Shown: positions 1 to 7,210 of the stretch, one piece after another
Numbering within the stretch: position 1 is the stretch's first letter
Layout: each line of letters starts with the position of its first letter
Assembly (NCBI GenBank): GCA_022704305.1
Contig: JAKJGQ010000006.1
Span: 10,894 to 43,864 of the forward strand
DNA: 32,971 nt
Direction: 5' to 3'
From: Thermotogae bacterium
Lineage (GTDB): Bacteria > Thermotogota > Thermotogae > Petrotogales > Petrotogaceae
Position numbers and translations under genes: made by a program
The notes under the pieces: model-generated
What the model saw: the letters and a program-made list of their open reading frames with translations, nothing else
Database searches by the model: none
What the model was told of the DNA's origin: nothing

Positions 1-382
1 GGTTTTTCTTCTTTATCATGCTTTTTCGTCCTCGTCTTTCCTTCAGAAGGGCTTGTGGTCCTTCTTCATAATATATGTGCTCCCATTTTGCCACTGTAGG
101 GGCACTGGGAATACAGAAATAGTTAGCTGTTTCTCTTAATGACATTTCTTTCATGTGCATATATTCTACAACATAGATTTTAAATTTTCCACTATATGTT
201 CCCAAAGAACTACATAAGCCTTCAGAACCATGAGTTTCATAAAGACGAACCCACCGTTCAAGAATGGAGTGATTTATACCATATTTCTTTGTAATAGTTT
301 TAAATCCTCCATTTTTACCAGAGAGATACTCATCAACTAACATTAGTCTAAACTCATCTGAATACTTTCTTTTTCTTGACAT
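1..382 (-). CDS. IS150-group transposase orfA, copy 1 (3' end outside window)
   Basis: This is the first 127 codons of the helix-turn-helix protein of the IS; the rest lies beyond position 1. It begins MSRKRKYSDEFRLMLVDEYL, the same start as the complete orfA at 4037-4555. The N-terminal part carries helix-turn-helix segments typical of IS3-family OrfA, which bind the terminal inverted repeats. The start ATG is at 382, about 50 bases inside the end of the element, as in copy 2. Only the orfA part is visible, so activity cannot be judged. Confidence 0.9.
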   Translation of the reverse strand, partial: MSRKRKYSDEFRLMLVDEYLSGKNGGFKTITKKYGINHSILERWVRLYETHGSEGLCSSLGTYSGKFKIYVVEYMHMKEMSLRETANYFCIPSAPTVAKWEHIYYEEGPQALLKERRGRKSMIKKKN

Positions 383-406
383 AACAAAACCCCTTTCGTC
401 AGATTC

Positions 407-431
407 TGTCTAACTAAAGGGGTTCACTTCA
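407..431 (-). repeat. Terminal inverted repeat of IS copy 1
   Basis: Read on the minus strand this begins TGAAGTGAACCCC and ends GTTAGACA. It matches the end of copy 2 at 4580-4604 at every position except 406/4579, which lies just inside. The bases immediately outside are AAA (432-434). Confidence 0.85.
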
Positions 432-632
432 AAATATAGTATCATCATGAATCATACCGATTCAAAAGGTGCAAAACTATACAAAAAAACTGTCTGGCAA
501 GCAGAGCCATGCGAACCGCCTCCCATGGAGACACAGGTTAGCATTTTTAATACTACTGTAATTAAAAATACTCTGTATTTAACATATCAATGTTAGTATA
601 TAATTAATCTTTCTGTTAAAGGAGTTATAAAA
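432..632 (+). other. Intergenic stretch after IS copy 1, with a 49-codon remnant-like ORF
   Basis: An open frame runs from the IS junction through an ATG at 447 to a TAG at 594-596 (49 codons from the ATG). The ATG has no ribosome binding site. The middle, around 490-540, is visibly richer in G and C than the cargo genes that follow. The C-terminal peptide contains two Cys and the run EPCEPPPMETQ. I do not recognise it. The open frame continues upstream into the IS, so it may be the 3' end of a gene cut by the insertion. A functional small peptide cannot be excluded. Confidence 0.35.
578..604 (+). promoter_or_regulatory. Probable promoter and palindrome upstream of the nucleotidyltransferase gene
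   Basis: A perfect -10 TATAAT lies at 599-604, 29 bases before the start codon. A weak -35-like TTTAAC at 578-583 has a short 15-base spacer. An inverted repeat TAACAT-ATCA-ATGTTA (580-595) covers the spacer and part of the -35 region, where a repressor could bind. The ribosome binding site AAAGGAG at 618-624 is 8 bases from the ATG at 633. The operator role is inference. Confidence 0.4.
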
Positions 633-1520
633 ATGGTTAATACGGTTGATATGTGTTTGTTTTTTACAAAAAATCATGATATTTGTAGTGTTGAAGGATG
701 GTGGCATCCAAATAATAAGGTTATTTCTAACATCATATATTTGAACGATGATAACGGAAACTACATAATATATGATAAAAATTATATTAAACTTACAAGA
801 AAAGATGACGGGAAATGGAGAACTTTTGAAGAACAAGAAAATATTGTAAATAATAAACGGATTTTAGAAGATGCTCTATTTATAAAATATAAAAAATTTA
901 TAAATAAAGAAGATATTAATTATTTTACAAATCCTTTTGAAGTATTTTTAAAATTTAAAATTCAAAGACCTGAAGCGTATAAAATAACTAAAAAAGTATT
1001 AGATATTTTAAAGGTGGAAGAAAAAGAAAGTAATATTGGTATTGTAGGTTCATATCAAATTGGAATATACAATGAACATAGTGACATTGATATAATGTTT
1101 AAAAACGATATTAAAACCAATCTTGAAATATTTAAAAATATTAAAAAATTATCAGAAAAGTATCCTGTTTATGATAGGAATAAAAAACTACCTTTAAGAT
1201 TTTTTTATAATAACGTTTTATTTTGTTGTCATTTTGCATATGAAAATGATAGTGAAATATTTAAAGGTTTTTCTACTAATTATATAAAAAAATGTGCTTA
1301 TAAAGGAACCGTTGAAATAACTGATATTACACATAGTATTTATACTCCGACTGTATTAAAAGCTAAAGAAATAAATAATAAAGAAGAATTATGGCTTGTA
1401 ATATATCATGGCGGAGAAAAAGGAGAATTTAATATTGGAGACACATTAAAAATAGATGGAGAATTGATTGAAAATGAGAAAATACGTTTTATAAATCTTG
1501 TAAAAACATCAAAAATATAA
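633..1520 (+). CDS. Nucleotidyltransferase-domain protein (pol-beta superfamily), cargo gene 1
   Basis: This is a 295-residue protein, lysine-rich and AT-rich. At about residue 138 it has GSYQIGIYNEHSDIDIMF, the GS...DxD signature of pol-beta-type nucleotidyltransferases; the paired Asp residues would bind metal. About 135 residues precede the motif and do not resemble anything I can name. The C-terminal 45 residues (LWLVIYHGGEKGEFNIGDTL) are beta-rich and could be a small OB- or SH3-like domain. The start ATG has a good AAAGGAG site. It is the first of three closely spaced + strand genes flanked by IS copies. The base composition is clearly lower in GC than the genes right of 4633, which suggests transfer. 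The substrate is unknown; antibiotic, nucleotide or RNA targets are all possible. Confidence 0.7.
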   Translation: MVNTVDMCLFFTKNHDICSVEGWWHPNNKVISNIIYLNDDNGNYIIYDKNYIKLTRKDDGKWRTFEEQENIVNNKRILEDALFIKYKKFINKEDINYFTNPFEVFLKFKIQRPEAYKITKKVLDILKVEEKESNIGIVGSYQIGIYNEHSDIDIMFKNDIKTNLEIFKNIKKLSEKYPVYDRNKKLPLRFFYNNVLFCCHFAYENDSEIFKGFSTNYIKKCAYKGTVEITDITHSIYTPTVLKAKEINNKEELWLVIYHGGEKGEFNIGDTLKIDGELIENEKIRFINLVKTSKI

Positions 1521-1530
1521 AAACGAGTTG

Positions 1531-2259
1531 ATGAACATGAGTTGGAATAATGTATGGAAAGGAAATAATTTATATTCAAATGATACAGTACGGAATTTTA
1601 TAACTAATGTAAAGATGAATCATATATCAAATTTACTTAATCAGAATTATAAATTTCAAAATATAGTAGAAATAGGATGTGGAGATGGAAAAATGCTTTT
1701 TGAATTATCAAAAAAATATAATTCAAAAAGCATTATTGGTATAGATATTTCAACAGAAGCTTTAAAACTTGCTAATCAGAGTGCACGAACTCTGAATATT
1801 GAATCAAATTTTTTAATAGGAACAGCTGATAATATTCCTTTACCAGAGTGCTCAGCAGATTTTTGCTTTTCATTAGGAGTTATAGAGCATTATAATGAAA
1901 CCCAAAAAATTTTTAATTCTATAAAAGAAATGAAAAGAATTCTTAAACCAGGTGGAATTGCAGTGGTTATGGTACCTAATTATTATTCAATAGGAGTAAT
2001 TGACAGAAAGTATCAACAAAGAAAAGGAACGTGGATTTTTGGATTCCAGCAGGAGTTAAAAAGGAAGTTTATTTTAGAATGTTTTAATAAATCTGAATTT
2101 AGTGGCATCAAGAGTAATATAGAAGAATTTGTAATTATACCTGGAATTAGAAAACCGATAAATTATTATATTATACATGGGTTAGACAAATTTATGAGGT
2201 TATTTTCAAAAGAGTTTGGTTTTTACTTATATACAATGGGGATAAAAGGAGAAAATTAA
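1531..2259 (+). CDS. Class I SAM-dependent methyltransferase, cargo gene 2
   Basis: This is a protein of about 242 residues with the Rossmann-type methyltransferase fold. Motif I is VEIGCGDGKMLFEL (about residues 46-59), followed by the acidic end of strand 2 in GIDIS. FSLGVIEHY and the post-motif RILKPGGIAVVMVPNYY come later, as in UbiE/Methyltransf_11-type enzymes. The C-terminus (NYYIIHGLDKFMRLF) is hydrophobic and aromatic. A TTG at 1528 is also in frame, but ATG at 1531 or 1537 is more likely; GAG at 1525-1527 favours 1537. It starts about 10 bases after the nucleotidyltransferase gene and overlaps the transporter by one base (TAATG), so the three genes are probably translationally coupled. 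The substrate is unknown. Confidence 0.82.
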   Translation: MNMSWNNVWKGNNLYSNDTVRNFITNVKMNHISNLLNQNYKFQNIVEIGCGDGKMLFELSKKYNSKSIIGIDISTEALKLANQSARTLNIESNFLIGTADNIPLPECSADFCFSLGVIEHYNETQKIFNSIKEMKRILKPGGIAVVMVPNYYSIGVIDRKYQQRKGTWIFGFQQELKRKFILECFNKSEFSGIKSNIEEFVIIPGIRKPINYYIIHGLDKFMRLFSKEFGFYLYTMGIKGEN

Positions 2260-3098
2260 TGATATATGCTATATTTTCAGCGGTAATAATGGGTTTTATA
2301 CCTATTTTAAACAAATTTGGAGTAACCGGGTTATCTCCGGTATATGCAACTTTTTTAAATTCTTTTGTTGCTTTTTTAATAGCTTTTATCACGATCAACA
2401 TTAAAAAAACAATATTGGTAAAGCCTGATTTATACTCATTTTTAGTTGGAATTTTAAATTCATGTGGATTACTATTTATGTATTTTGGATTAGAATTTTT
2501 AAATCCTGCATTAGCTTCGGTGTTAGGAAAAAGTTATTTTATTTTTATTCTACTCATCGGTTGTTTGATATTTAAAGAGAGATTTAATAAAAAAATGTGG
2601 TTATTGATTTTAATTAGCTTATCAGGTATATTGTTGATAACAAATCCTTTAAACATAAAGATTGAGGGAAGTTCTTCCAAAGGGTTTTTATTTGTAATTT
2701 TATCGTCGTGTTCATTTGCATTTAGTAATACAATGGCTAAAAAGGCTCAATTAAAGAGTACAGAATTAGTATTATTTAATAATTTTATAACTATGATAGT
2801 TATGTTAGTAGTTATGCTGATTACAAACCAAAGTTTCTCGGCGAATTTAACAAATATAGCTTACATATCAATAGCTGCTTTTTTTGGTTCATACCTTGGA
2901 CTTGTTTTTTATTATAAGGCAATCAAAACAATTTCTTTTACGATTTCAAATCTTGTAAGAGAAATCAGCCCTATTATAACGATTTTAGTTACTTTGATTA
3001 TTTTACCCTCCAAAATTGAATTGATTCAATGGATTGGAATGTTTATTATTTTAGTATGTTCGATATTGATGGTAAAAAATTATAATAATCAAAAGTAA
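2259..3098 (+). CDS. EamA/DMT-superfamily permease, cargo gene 3
   Basis: This is a 279-residue, very hydrophobic protein with about ten predicted membrane segments arranged as two EamA halves (about 1-135 and 140-275). Typical family features are visible: a first helix ending in PILNKFG, LASVLGKSYFIFILLIG at the end of the first half, and YYKAIKTISFTISNLVREISP in the second. Such drug/metabolite transporters move small molecules or metabolites across the inner membrane. The start overlaps the methyltransferase stop and has AGGAG about 7 bases upstream. Next to a nucleotidyltransferase and a methyltransferase, export of a modified small molecule is a reasonable but unproven idea. Confidence 0.85.
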   Translation: MIYAIFSAVIMGFIPILNKFGVTGLSPVYATFLNSFVAFLIAFITINIKKTILVKPDLYSFLVGILNSCGLLFMYFGLEFLNPALASVLGKSYFIFILLIGCLIFKERFNKKMWLLILISLSGILLITNPLNIKIEGSSSKGFLFVILSSCSFAFSNTMAKKAQLKSTELVLFNNFITMIVMLVVMLITNQSFSANLTNIAYISIAAFFGSYLGLVFYYKAIKTISFTISNLVREISPIITILVTLIILPSKIELIQWIGMFIILVCSILMVKNYNNQK

Positions 3099-3238
3099 AA
3101 ACAAATTAGAACTATTGTTATTAAAAAAGGCAATTGCTACTAACTTTAAGCTTGGTACAAAATTTGGAGTAAGGTCAAACTGATTAAAGTTGAAAGTGTT
3201 TCCGGAGACTTTATAATTGAATGAAAACATGCCGTAAA
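3099..3238. other. AT-rich intergenic stretch between cargo and IS copy 2
   Basis: I see no gene or terminator here. A short + strand frame ending at an in-frame TGA near 3223 could be the tail of a broken gene, but it is too short to support. The last three bases (AAA, 3236-3238) abut the left end of the IS. Confidence 0.3.
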
Positions 3239-3263
3239 TGAACTGACCCCAAAAAGTTAGACA
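3239..3263 (+). repeat. Left terminal inverted repeat of IS copy 2
   Basis: It starts TGAACTGACCCC and ends GTTAGACA. It pairs with 4580-4604 at 19 of 25 positions, with mismatches clustered in the middle. Confidence 0.85.
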
Positions 3264-3278
3264 CAAATTGGTAAGACA

Positions 3279-4043
3279 TTAAGCTATTAACAAGGACTGA
3301 GTTCTGTATTGAACAGGGCTCAGTCCTTTTAGCTTGCCCTTGATCCTATGATGATTGTAGTAGTATATGTATTTTTCAAGTTCCTCACGGAACTCTTCAA
3401 AACTTTCAAACTCCCGAAGATACAGTAGCTCAGATTTAAGTATGCCAAAGAAGTTCTCCATTACAGCATTATCCAGACAGTTGCCTTTCATGGACATACT
3501 CTGTCGGATACCTTTTTCTTTTAGGCGGTGCTGATACATTTTGTGCTGGTACTGCCACCCTTGATCGGAGTGAAAAATCAGATTAGTACCATCCGCATAC
3601 ATATCCAAGATTGGAGATAAATAAAGCTTCCTGCTAAAGAGAGAGAACTCTGTTATATCGGTTGTCCATTTCTGGTTAGGTGCGTTTGCATGGAAATTTC
3701 TATTGATTAGGTTAGGCGCTACTTTTCCAATATCTCCTTTGTATGAACGATACTTCCTAATCCTTACTCTGCACTTCAAACCAAGGATATTCATTAACCG
3801 ACTCACGGTCTTATGGTTGATGATATATCCACGGTTTCGTATCTCAAGAGTTATCCTTCGATAACCATACCTGCCTTGATTTTCATGGTAGATAGCAGTT
3901 ATCTCTTCCTTTTCGATACGATACTTATCCAGCCGTTGCATTCGTTTTAGATAGTAGTAATATGTGCTTCTTGGTAGACCTGCGATAACTAACAGAGCCT
4001 TAAGCGGATATTTCTGCCTTAGTTCTGAAATGACTGTTACTTT
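3279..4043 (-). CDS. IS150-group transposase orfB (DDE integrase domain) with internal deletion
   Basis: This frame supplies the catalytic half of the transposase. From the frameshift zone it reads VTVISELRQKYPLKALL, then the HTH_21 segment (YGYRRITLEIRNRGY), then the rve core. The three acidic residues are visible: D in WTTDITEF, D in FHSDQGWQYQ and E in NAVMENFFG, with 35 residues between the second D and E. Only 30 residues separate the first and second D; IS150-like proteins have about 59. About 29 residues are therefore missing in frame at LDMY/ADGTNL (near 3600). The first ATG in this frame is at 3941, but family practice is a -1 frameshift from orfA. With the deletion, this copy is probably inactive. 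Confidence 0.85.
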   Translation of the reverse strand, partial: KVTVISELRQKYPLKALLVIAGLPRSTYYYYLKRMQRLDKYRIEKEEITAIYHENQGRYGYRRITLEIRNRGYIINHKTVSRLMNILGLKCRVRIRKYRSYKGDIGKVAPNLINRNFHANAPNQKWTTDITEFSLFSRKLYLSPILDMYADGTNLIFHSDQGWQYQHKMYQHRLKEKGIRQSMSMKGNCLDNAVMENFFGILKSELLYLREFESFEEFREELEKYIYYYNHHRIKGKLKGLSPVQYRTQSLLIA

Positions 4044-4555
4044 TTCTTCTGTTCTGATTTTTCCCGCTCGAGAACTAAGGCGTTCAATTTTTTTAAGTAT
4101 TCATTCTCCATGCGAAGACGCTGGACTTCTGCCAGAAGATCTTCGTTCTCATTGACATTTTTCTTTGGTTTGAGGTTTTTCTTCTTTATCATGCTTTTTC
4201 GTCCTCGTCTTTCCTTCAGAAGGGCTTGTGGTCCTTCTTCATAATATATGTGCTCCCATTTTGCCACTGTAGGGGCACTGGGAATACAGAAATAGTTAGC
4301 TGTTTCTCTTAATGACATTTCTTTCATGTGCATATATTCTACAACATAGATTTTAAATTTTCCACTATATGTTCCTAAAGAACTACATAAGCCTTCAGAA
4401 CCATGAGTTTCATAAAGACGAACCCACCGTTCAAGAATGGAGTGATTTATACCATATTTCTTTGTAATAGTTTTAAATCCTCCATTTTTACCAGAGAGAT
4501 ACTCATCAACTAACATTAGTCTAAATTCATCTGAATACTTTCTTTTTCTTGACAT
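4037..4555 (-). CDS. IS150-group transposase orfA (helix-turn-helix protein)
   Basis: This is a 172-residue basic protein. The N-terminal helix-turn-helix region contains SDEFRLMLVDEYLSG, and a second one follows (MSLRETANYFCIPSAPTVAKW). The C-terminus is a leucine-zipper-like coiled coil (ENEDLLAEVQRLRMENEYLKK), as in IS3-family OrfA. It ends in a lysine-rich tail coded by an A-rich run, where a -1 slip would join it to orfB to make the full transposase. The start ATG at 4555 lies 49 bases from the element end. It is intact here, and its N-terminal portion is nearly identical in copy 1. Confidence 0.9.
   Translation of the reverse strand: MSRKRKYSDEFRLMLVDEYLSGKNGGFKTITKKYGINHSILERWVRLYETHGSEGLCSSLGTYSGKFKIYVVEYMHMKEMSLRETANYFCIPSAPTVAKWEHIYYEEGPQALLKERRGRKSMIKKKNLKPKKNVNENEDLLAEVQRLRMENEYLKKLNALVLEREKSEQKKK
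4040..4051 (-). promoter_or_regulatory. Probable -1 programmed frameshift site joining orfA and orfB
   Basis: On the minus strand the end of orfA reads CAG-AAG-AAA-AAG-TAA. A -1 slip on the final A-AAG gives GTA-ACA-GTC, which continues without a stop into the orfB frame. IS3-family elements normally make their transposase this way. The heptamer is not a perfect A-AAA-AAG, because G precedes the last AAA codon. Confidence 0.6.
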
Positions 4556-4579
4556 AACAAAACCCCTTTCGTCAGATTT

Positions 4580-4604
4580 TGTCTAACTAAAGGGGTTCAC
4601 TTCA
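4580..4604 (-). repeat. Right terminal inverted repeat of IS copy 2
   Basis: On the minus strand it begins TGAAGTGAACCCC and ends GTTAGACA. It is the partner of 3239-3263 and identical to 407-431 of copy 1. Confidence 0.85.
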
Positions 4605-4632
4605 TTTTCATAAAGGCCCGGTTTTTTTATTC
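4605..4632 (-). terminator. Half of a broken terminator after oraE
   Basis: After the oraE stop the minus strand reads an A-run followed by CCGGGCC, the usual left arm of a bidirectional terminator. The expected GGCCCGG plus T-run is missing because the IS begins 14 bases further on. I infer that the IS inserted in or near the loop. Confidence 0.35.
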
Positions 4633-6825
4633 CTAAGCTTTTTTCATCATATTTTTTACAATAAAACTAGCAACATGTGCTCCCTTGGTTCCTCTACCAA
4701 AACCTGCATCCATACTGTTCTCTATAGCCATATCATTAGAGATTTGTGTTCCGCCTACGATAAGAAGAAACTTATCTCTTACCCCTTTTTCCACAGCAAT
4801 ATCGTTAAGTTTTTTCATGTTTGCAATATGTATATCATTATGAGTGACTATCATGGAAGCAAGCACGGCATCGGCACCAACTTCTATTGCAGAATCTATC
4901 ATTTTTTCAGGAGGAATACTGGTTCCAAGATAAACATACTTTATACCGTACTTTTCTATTCCGCCATGCTTTATATCAAGAATTTCCCTCAGTCCGACGT
5001 TATGCTCGTCGTTTCCCACAGTACCAGCTACAACTTTTATTACTCTTTTTTTGCAGAAGTCAAAAAGTACATCTTCAGAAAGTGCTTCAGTTTTTTTGGG
5101 AAGTACAAGATCCTTCTTGTTAATGAAAAAAGGCACTTTACCTTTAAGCTCAACATATGTTCCTTCGCTTGGATGTAGAACCTTTATACTAATAACTTCG
5201 GGATCTTCAAGACCCATTTTACGGCATATTTCAATTGCTGCAGCTTCTGCATATTCGGAACTTTCCGGTATGGTCATGTCTATCTGTATCACTCCGTCAT
5301 AACTCCATTCCGTTTCAGGCTTGATAAGATCTTTTTTTCTGTACTCACGTATATCCAGCAATCGTTTCTGTACATTGTCATCTTCATCCAGTTCATTGAG
5401 AAACTTAATTTTGTTATGGTGACAAAGGGTACAACCACCTACCGGATCACAGTCTTTTATGATCCCTGCAGGGAGATTATTGTAACCGAAATGTTCACAT
5501 ACTGGCGCCATATAATCTTGATCTCTGGGAACAACTGTTCCGGCGCCTATTCCCCCGTCTTTCTGCCTTACTATTCCATCTCCCATTCTTTCGGGATAAA
5601 AACCATTGTCTACGAACATTCCCTCTTCAACAGCATTGAAAAATCCACCCATTTCGATGATTTCTTCAAGCATCAGTATAGCTCTTATTTTGAGGTTGCG
5701 TATATCTTCACGGACGTTTGCTTCATCTATCTTTACATACTTCTTTATGCCGTCCATAGATATCAGAGTATGCTTGGCCGTCTCTATACCTCTTATCGAA
5801 TTGATATGCCATGGAACATTCCTGCCTTCATCTGGAGTTATAGTAGACTGCAGATCGGCACTTGTAAGCCTTGAAAGCGCTGCATTAAGTACGTGTATCC
5901 TTGTCGCATCCATAAGATCTGATTCTATATACCGTGTGTTCATCTGTGCCCTGAATCTATAGCCCTTAAAAAGTTCACGTATTGTAAGCGCATAGATCAT
6001 ATTTATTCTCATTTCCGGTGAAGGCGATGTCGTAGGAGGCACGGTTGAAAGAGCAATGTTACCCTTTTTCATTCCTGCCTTTACAGAGTACAAGGAGTTT
6101 ACCGCATGCTGTACCAGAAGCTCAGGCATAACATTCCATGCTTTTTTTGCTGATGCATTGGCATTGTGGGCCCCGTCTATCTGAAGCATATCTGCGCTTG
6201 CCATTATTTTCTTTGCTACGGCTGCATCCACAAAGGAGCGAACCATATTTATTCCCCTGTAAAGAACATTATACTGCGGATCCTGATGTGCACCGTTTAT
6301 ACCTTCTTCGGCAAAAAGAACTGCAACTTCCGGTCCTGCTATTCCGCTTATATAGCTGTGAAGATTTATAGGCCTACCTACTTCATCTTCTATAAGGTCC
6401 AAAGCTTTTCTTGAAGCTCTGATCTGTTTGCGAGTTATAGGAATGCCGCCTATTCCTTCAGGAGTACCTTCAATCAGTCCGTCCATATGACTCTGCCCGA
6501 GAGTCCTGATAACCATTATATGGTCTGCACCATACCATGCTGCCATTCTCATTCTTCTTATATCTTCTTCAAACCTTCCAGAAGCAATTTCAGAAGTTAT
6601 GTTAACTTCTGGCTGTGGATCAATGTTGCCAAAGTAATGGGCAGAAGGAAGTGGCAGTGAGTTTTTAAGAGGTTCACTTATCTGGAAATACTTAAAACCA
6701 TTTATTTCTGTTCCCTCTTTAAGAGGCTTGCGCCAGTGCCAGCCTTTCCTTCTGGGAGCATAATTTTCAAGATCATTGAGTATCTCGTCGATATTTATCT
6801 TTTCATTTATATTCAATTCTTTCAT
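4633..6825 (-). CDS. oraE: D-ornithine 4,5-aminomutase, large (E) subunit, adenosyl-B12 and PLP dependent
   Basis: This is the catalytic subunit that moves the terminal amino group of ornithine to form 2,4-diaminopentanoate. The 730 residues consist of a long N-terminal TIM-barrel/PLP region (to about residue 500) and a C-terminal cobalamin-binding Rossmann domain. The B12 motif DxHxxG is seen as DEHNVG at residues 606-611, followed by YVYLGTS and the later IVGGTQ typical of base-off/His-on cobalamin domains. The length is close to the family norm (about 730-750). The start overlaps the oraS stop (ATGA), and GAGGGGG lies about 9 bases upstream. It is the last operon gene before the IS. Lysine 5,6-aminomutase is related but is split differently, and the ord/ort neighbours settle the assignment. 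Confidence 0.95.
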   Translation of the reverse strand: MKELNINEKINIDEILNDLENYAPRRKGWHWRKPLKEGTEINGFKYFQISEPLKNSLPLPSAHYFGNIDPQPEVNITSEIASGRFEEDIRRMRMAAWYGADHIMVIRTLGQSHMDGLIEGTPEGIGGIPITRKQIRASRKALDLIEDEVGRPINLHSYISGIAGPEVAVLFAEEGINGAHQDPQYNVLYRGINMVRSFVDAAVAKKIMASADMLQIDGAHNANASAKKAWNVMPELLVQHAVNSLYSVKAGMKKGNIALSTVPPTTSPSPEMRINMIYALTIRELFKGYRFRAQMNTRYIESDLMDATRIHVLNAALSRLTSADLQSTITPDEGRNVPWHINSIRGIETAKHTLISMDGIKKYVKIDEANVREDIRNLKIRAILMLEEIIEMGGFFNAVEEGMFVDNGFYPERMGDGIVRQKDGGIGAGTVVPRDQDYMAPVCEHFGYNNLPAGIIKDCDPVGGCTLCHHNKIKFLNELDEDDNVQKRLLDIREYRKKDLIKPETEWSYDGVIQIDMTIPESSEYAEAAAIEICRKMGLEDPEVISIKVLHPSEGTYVELKGKVPFFINKKDLVLPKKTEALSEDVLFDFCKKRVIKVVAGTVGNDEHNVGLREILDIKHGGIEKYGIKYVYLGTSIPPEKMIDSAIEVGADAVLASMIVTHNDIHIANMKKLNDIAVEKGVRDKFLLIVGGTQISNDMAIENSMDAGFGRGTKGAHVASFIVKNMMKKA

Positions 6826-7193
6826 GCTTTATTTACCCCCTCAAAAATCCTCTGCACAACATCCCAGAGCCTTCCCTGTATAAGTTCGGTTCCGGCCTGC
6901 TCCATGCTGATATTCTGATCCTTTGAGACTCTATATACTATATTTCCTGCGCCTTTGCCCAAAAGACCTTTTTCAAATATCTTGTCAACAAGTGCTTTAG
7001 CCTGAAGAGAACTGAACCCCATTCGTAAAAGAACAGATCTTTCTATTGAAGGGGATGTGTTCTTATATGCAAGATCTATGAGAGGATCAACTATCTTTTC
7101 GGTAAGATTCCAAAAGTATTTTTCCAGTTCCTCATCACTCATTTTTTCAAATCTCTTAGCTTTTACTTCAAAATCATCTTTCCTAGGAATCAT
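6822..7193 (-). CDS. oraS: D-ornithine 4,5-aminomutase, small (S) subunit
   Basis: This is the small partner of OraE, needed for an active aminomutase. From the ATG at 7193 it is 123 residues, close to the roughly 121 of clostridial OraS. An in-frame TTG at 7214 would add seven residues, but the G-run GGGGGG six bases before ATG 7193 favours the internal start (MIPRKDDFEVKAKRF). The protein is mostly helical, with SIERSVLLRMGFSSLQAKAL in the middle and DQNISMEQAGTELIQGRLW near the end. Its TGA overlaps the oraE ATG, consistent with equal production of the two subunits. Confidence 0.92.
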   Translation of the reverse strand: MIPRKDDFEVKAKRFEKMSDEELEKYFWNLTEKIVDPLIDLAYKNTSPSIERSVLLRMGFSSLQAKALVDKIFEKGLLGKGAGNIVYRVSKDQNISMEQAGTELIQGRLWDVVQRIFEGVNKA

Positions 7194-7210
7194 TTTTTCC
7201 CCCCGAAATC

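Larger units (their letters stand above)
1..431 (-). mobile_element. IS3-family (IS150-group) element, copy 1, partial
   Basis: This is the right-hand 431 bases of an insertion sequence cut by the window edge. It is the same sequence as 4174-4604 with only three differences that I found by eye (positions 203, 353 and 406, each C here and T in copy 2). It contains the N-terminal part of orfA and ends in the terminal inverted repeat at 407-431. Both copies have the same orientation. Whether copy 1 is complete, and whether its orfB is intact, cannot be seen here. Confidence 0.93.
3239..4604 (-). mobile_element. IS3-family (IS150-group) insertion sequence, copy 2, both ends present
   Basis: The element is 1366 bp long with orfA (4037-4555) and orfB on the minus strand. 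Its ends are 25-base imperfect inverted repeats at 3239-3263 and 4580-4604, both starting TGAA on the outer edge and ending GTTAGACA; 19 of 25 bases match. The length is about 80-90 bp less than is usual for IS150 relatives, which fits the deletion in orfB. The direct flanks are AAA on the left and TTT on the right, so this copy shows no target duplication of its own. Confidence 0.93.

Noticed and set aside
3051-3266. A minus-strand frame spanning the end of the EamA gene and the IS edge
   Set aside because: It crosses the IS junction and mirrors the hydrophobic permease tail; no start signal.
4675-5874. Several long plus-strand frames opposite oraE
   Set aside because: oraE is fully supported by its B12 motif and operon. 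These frames are rich in Phe, Ser and Tyr, as expected for reverse complements, and have no family similarity.
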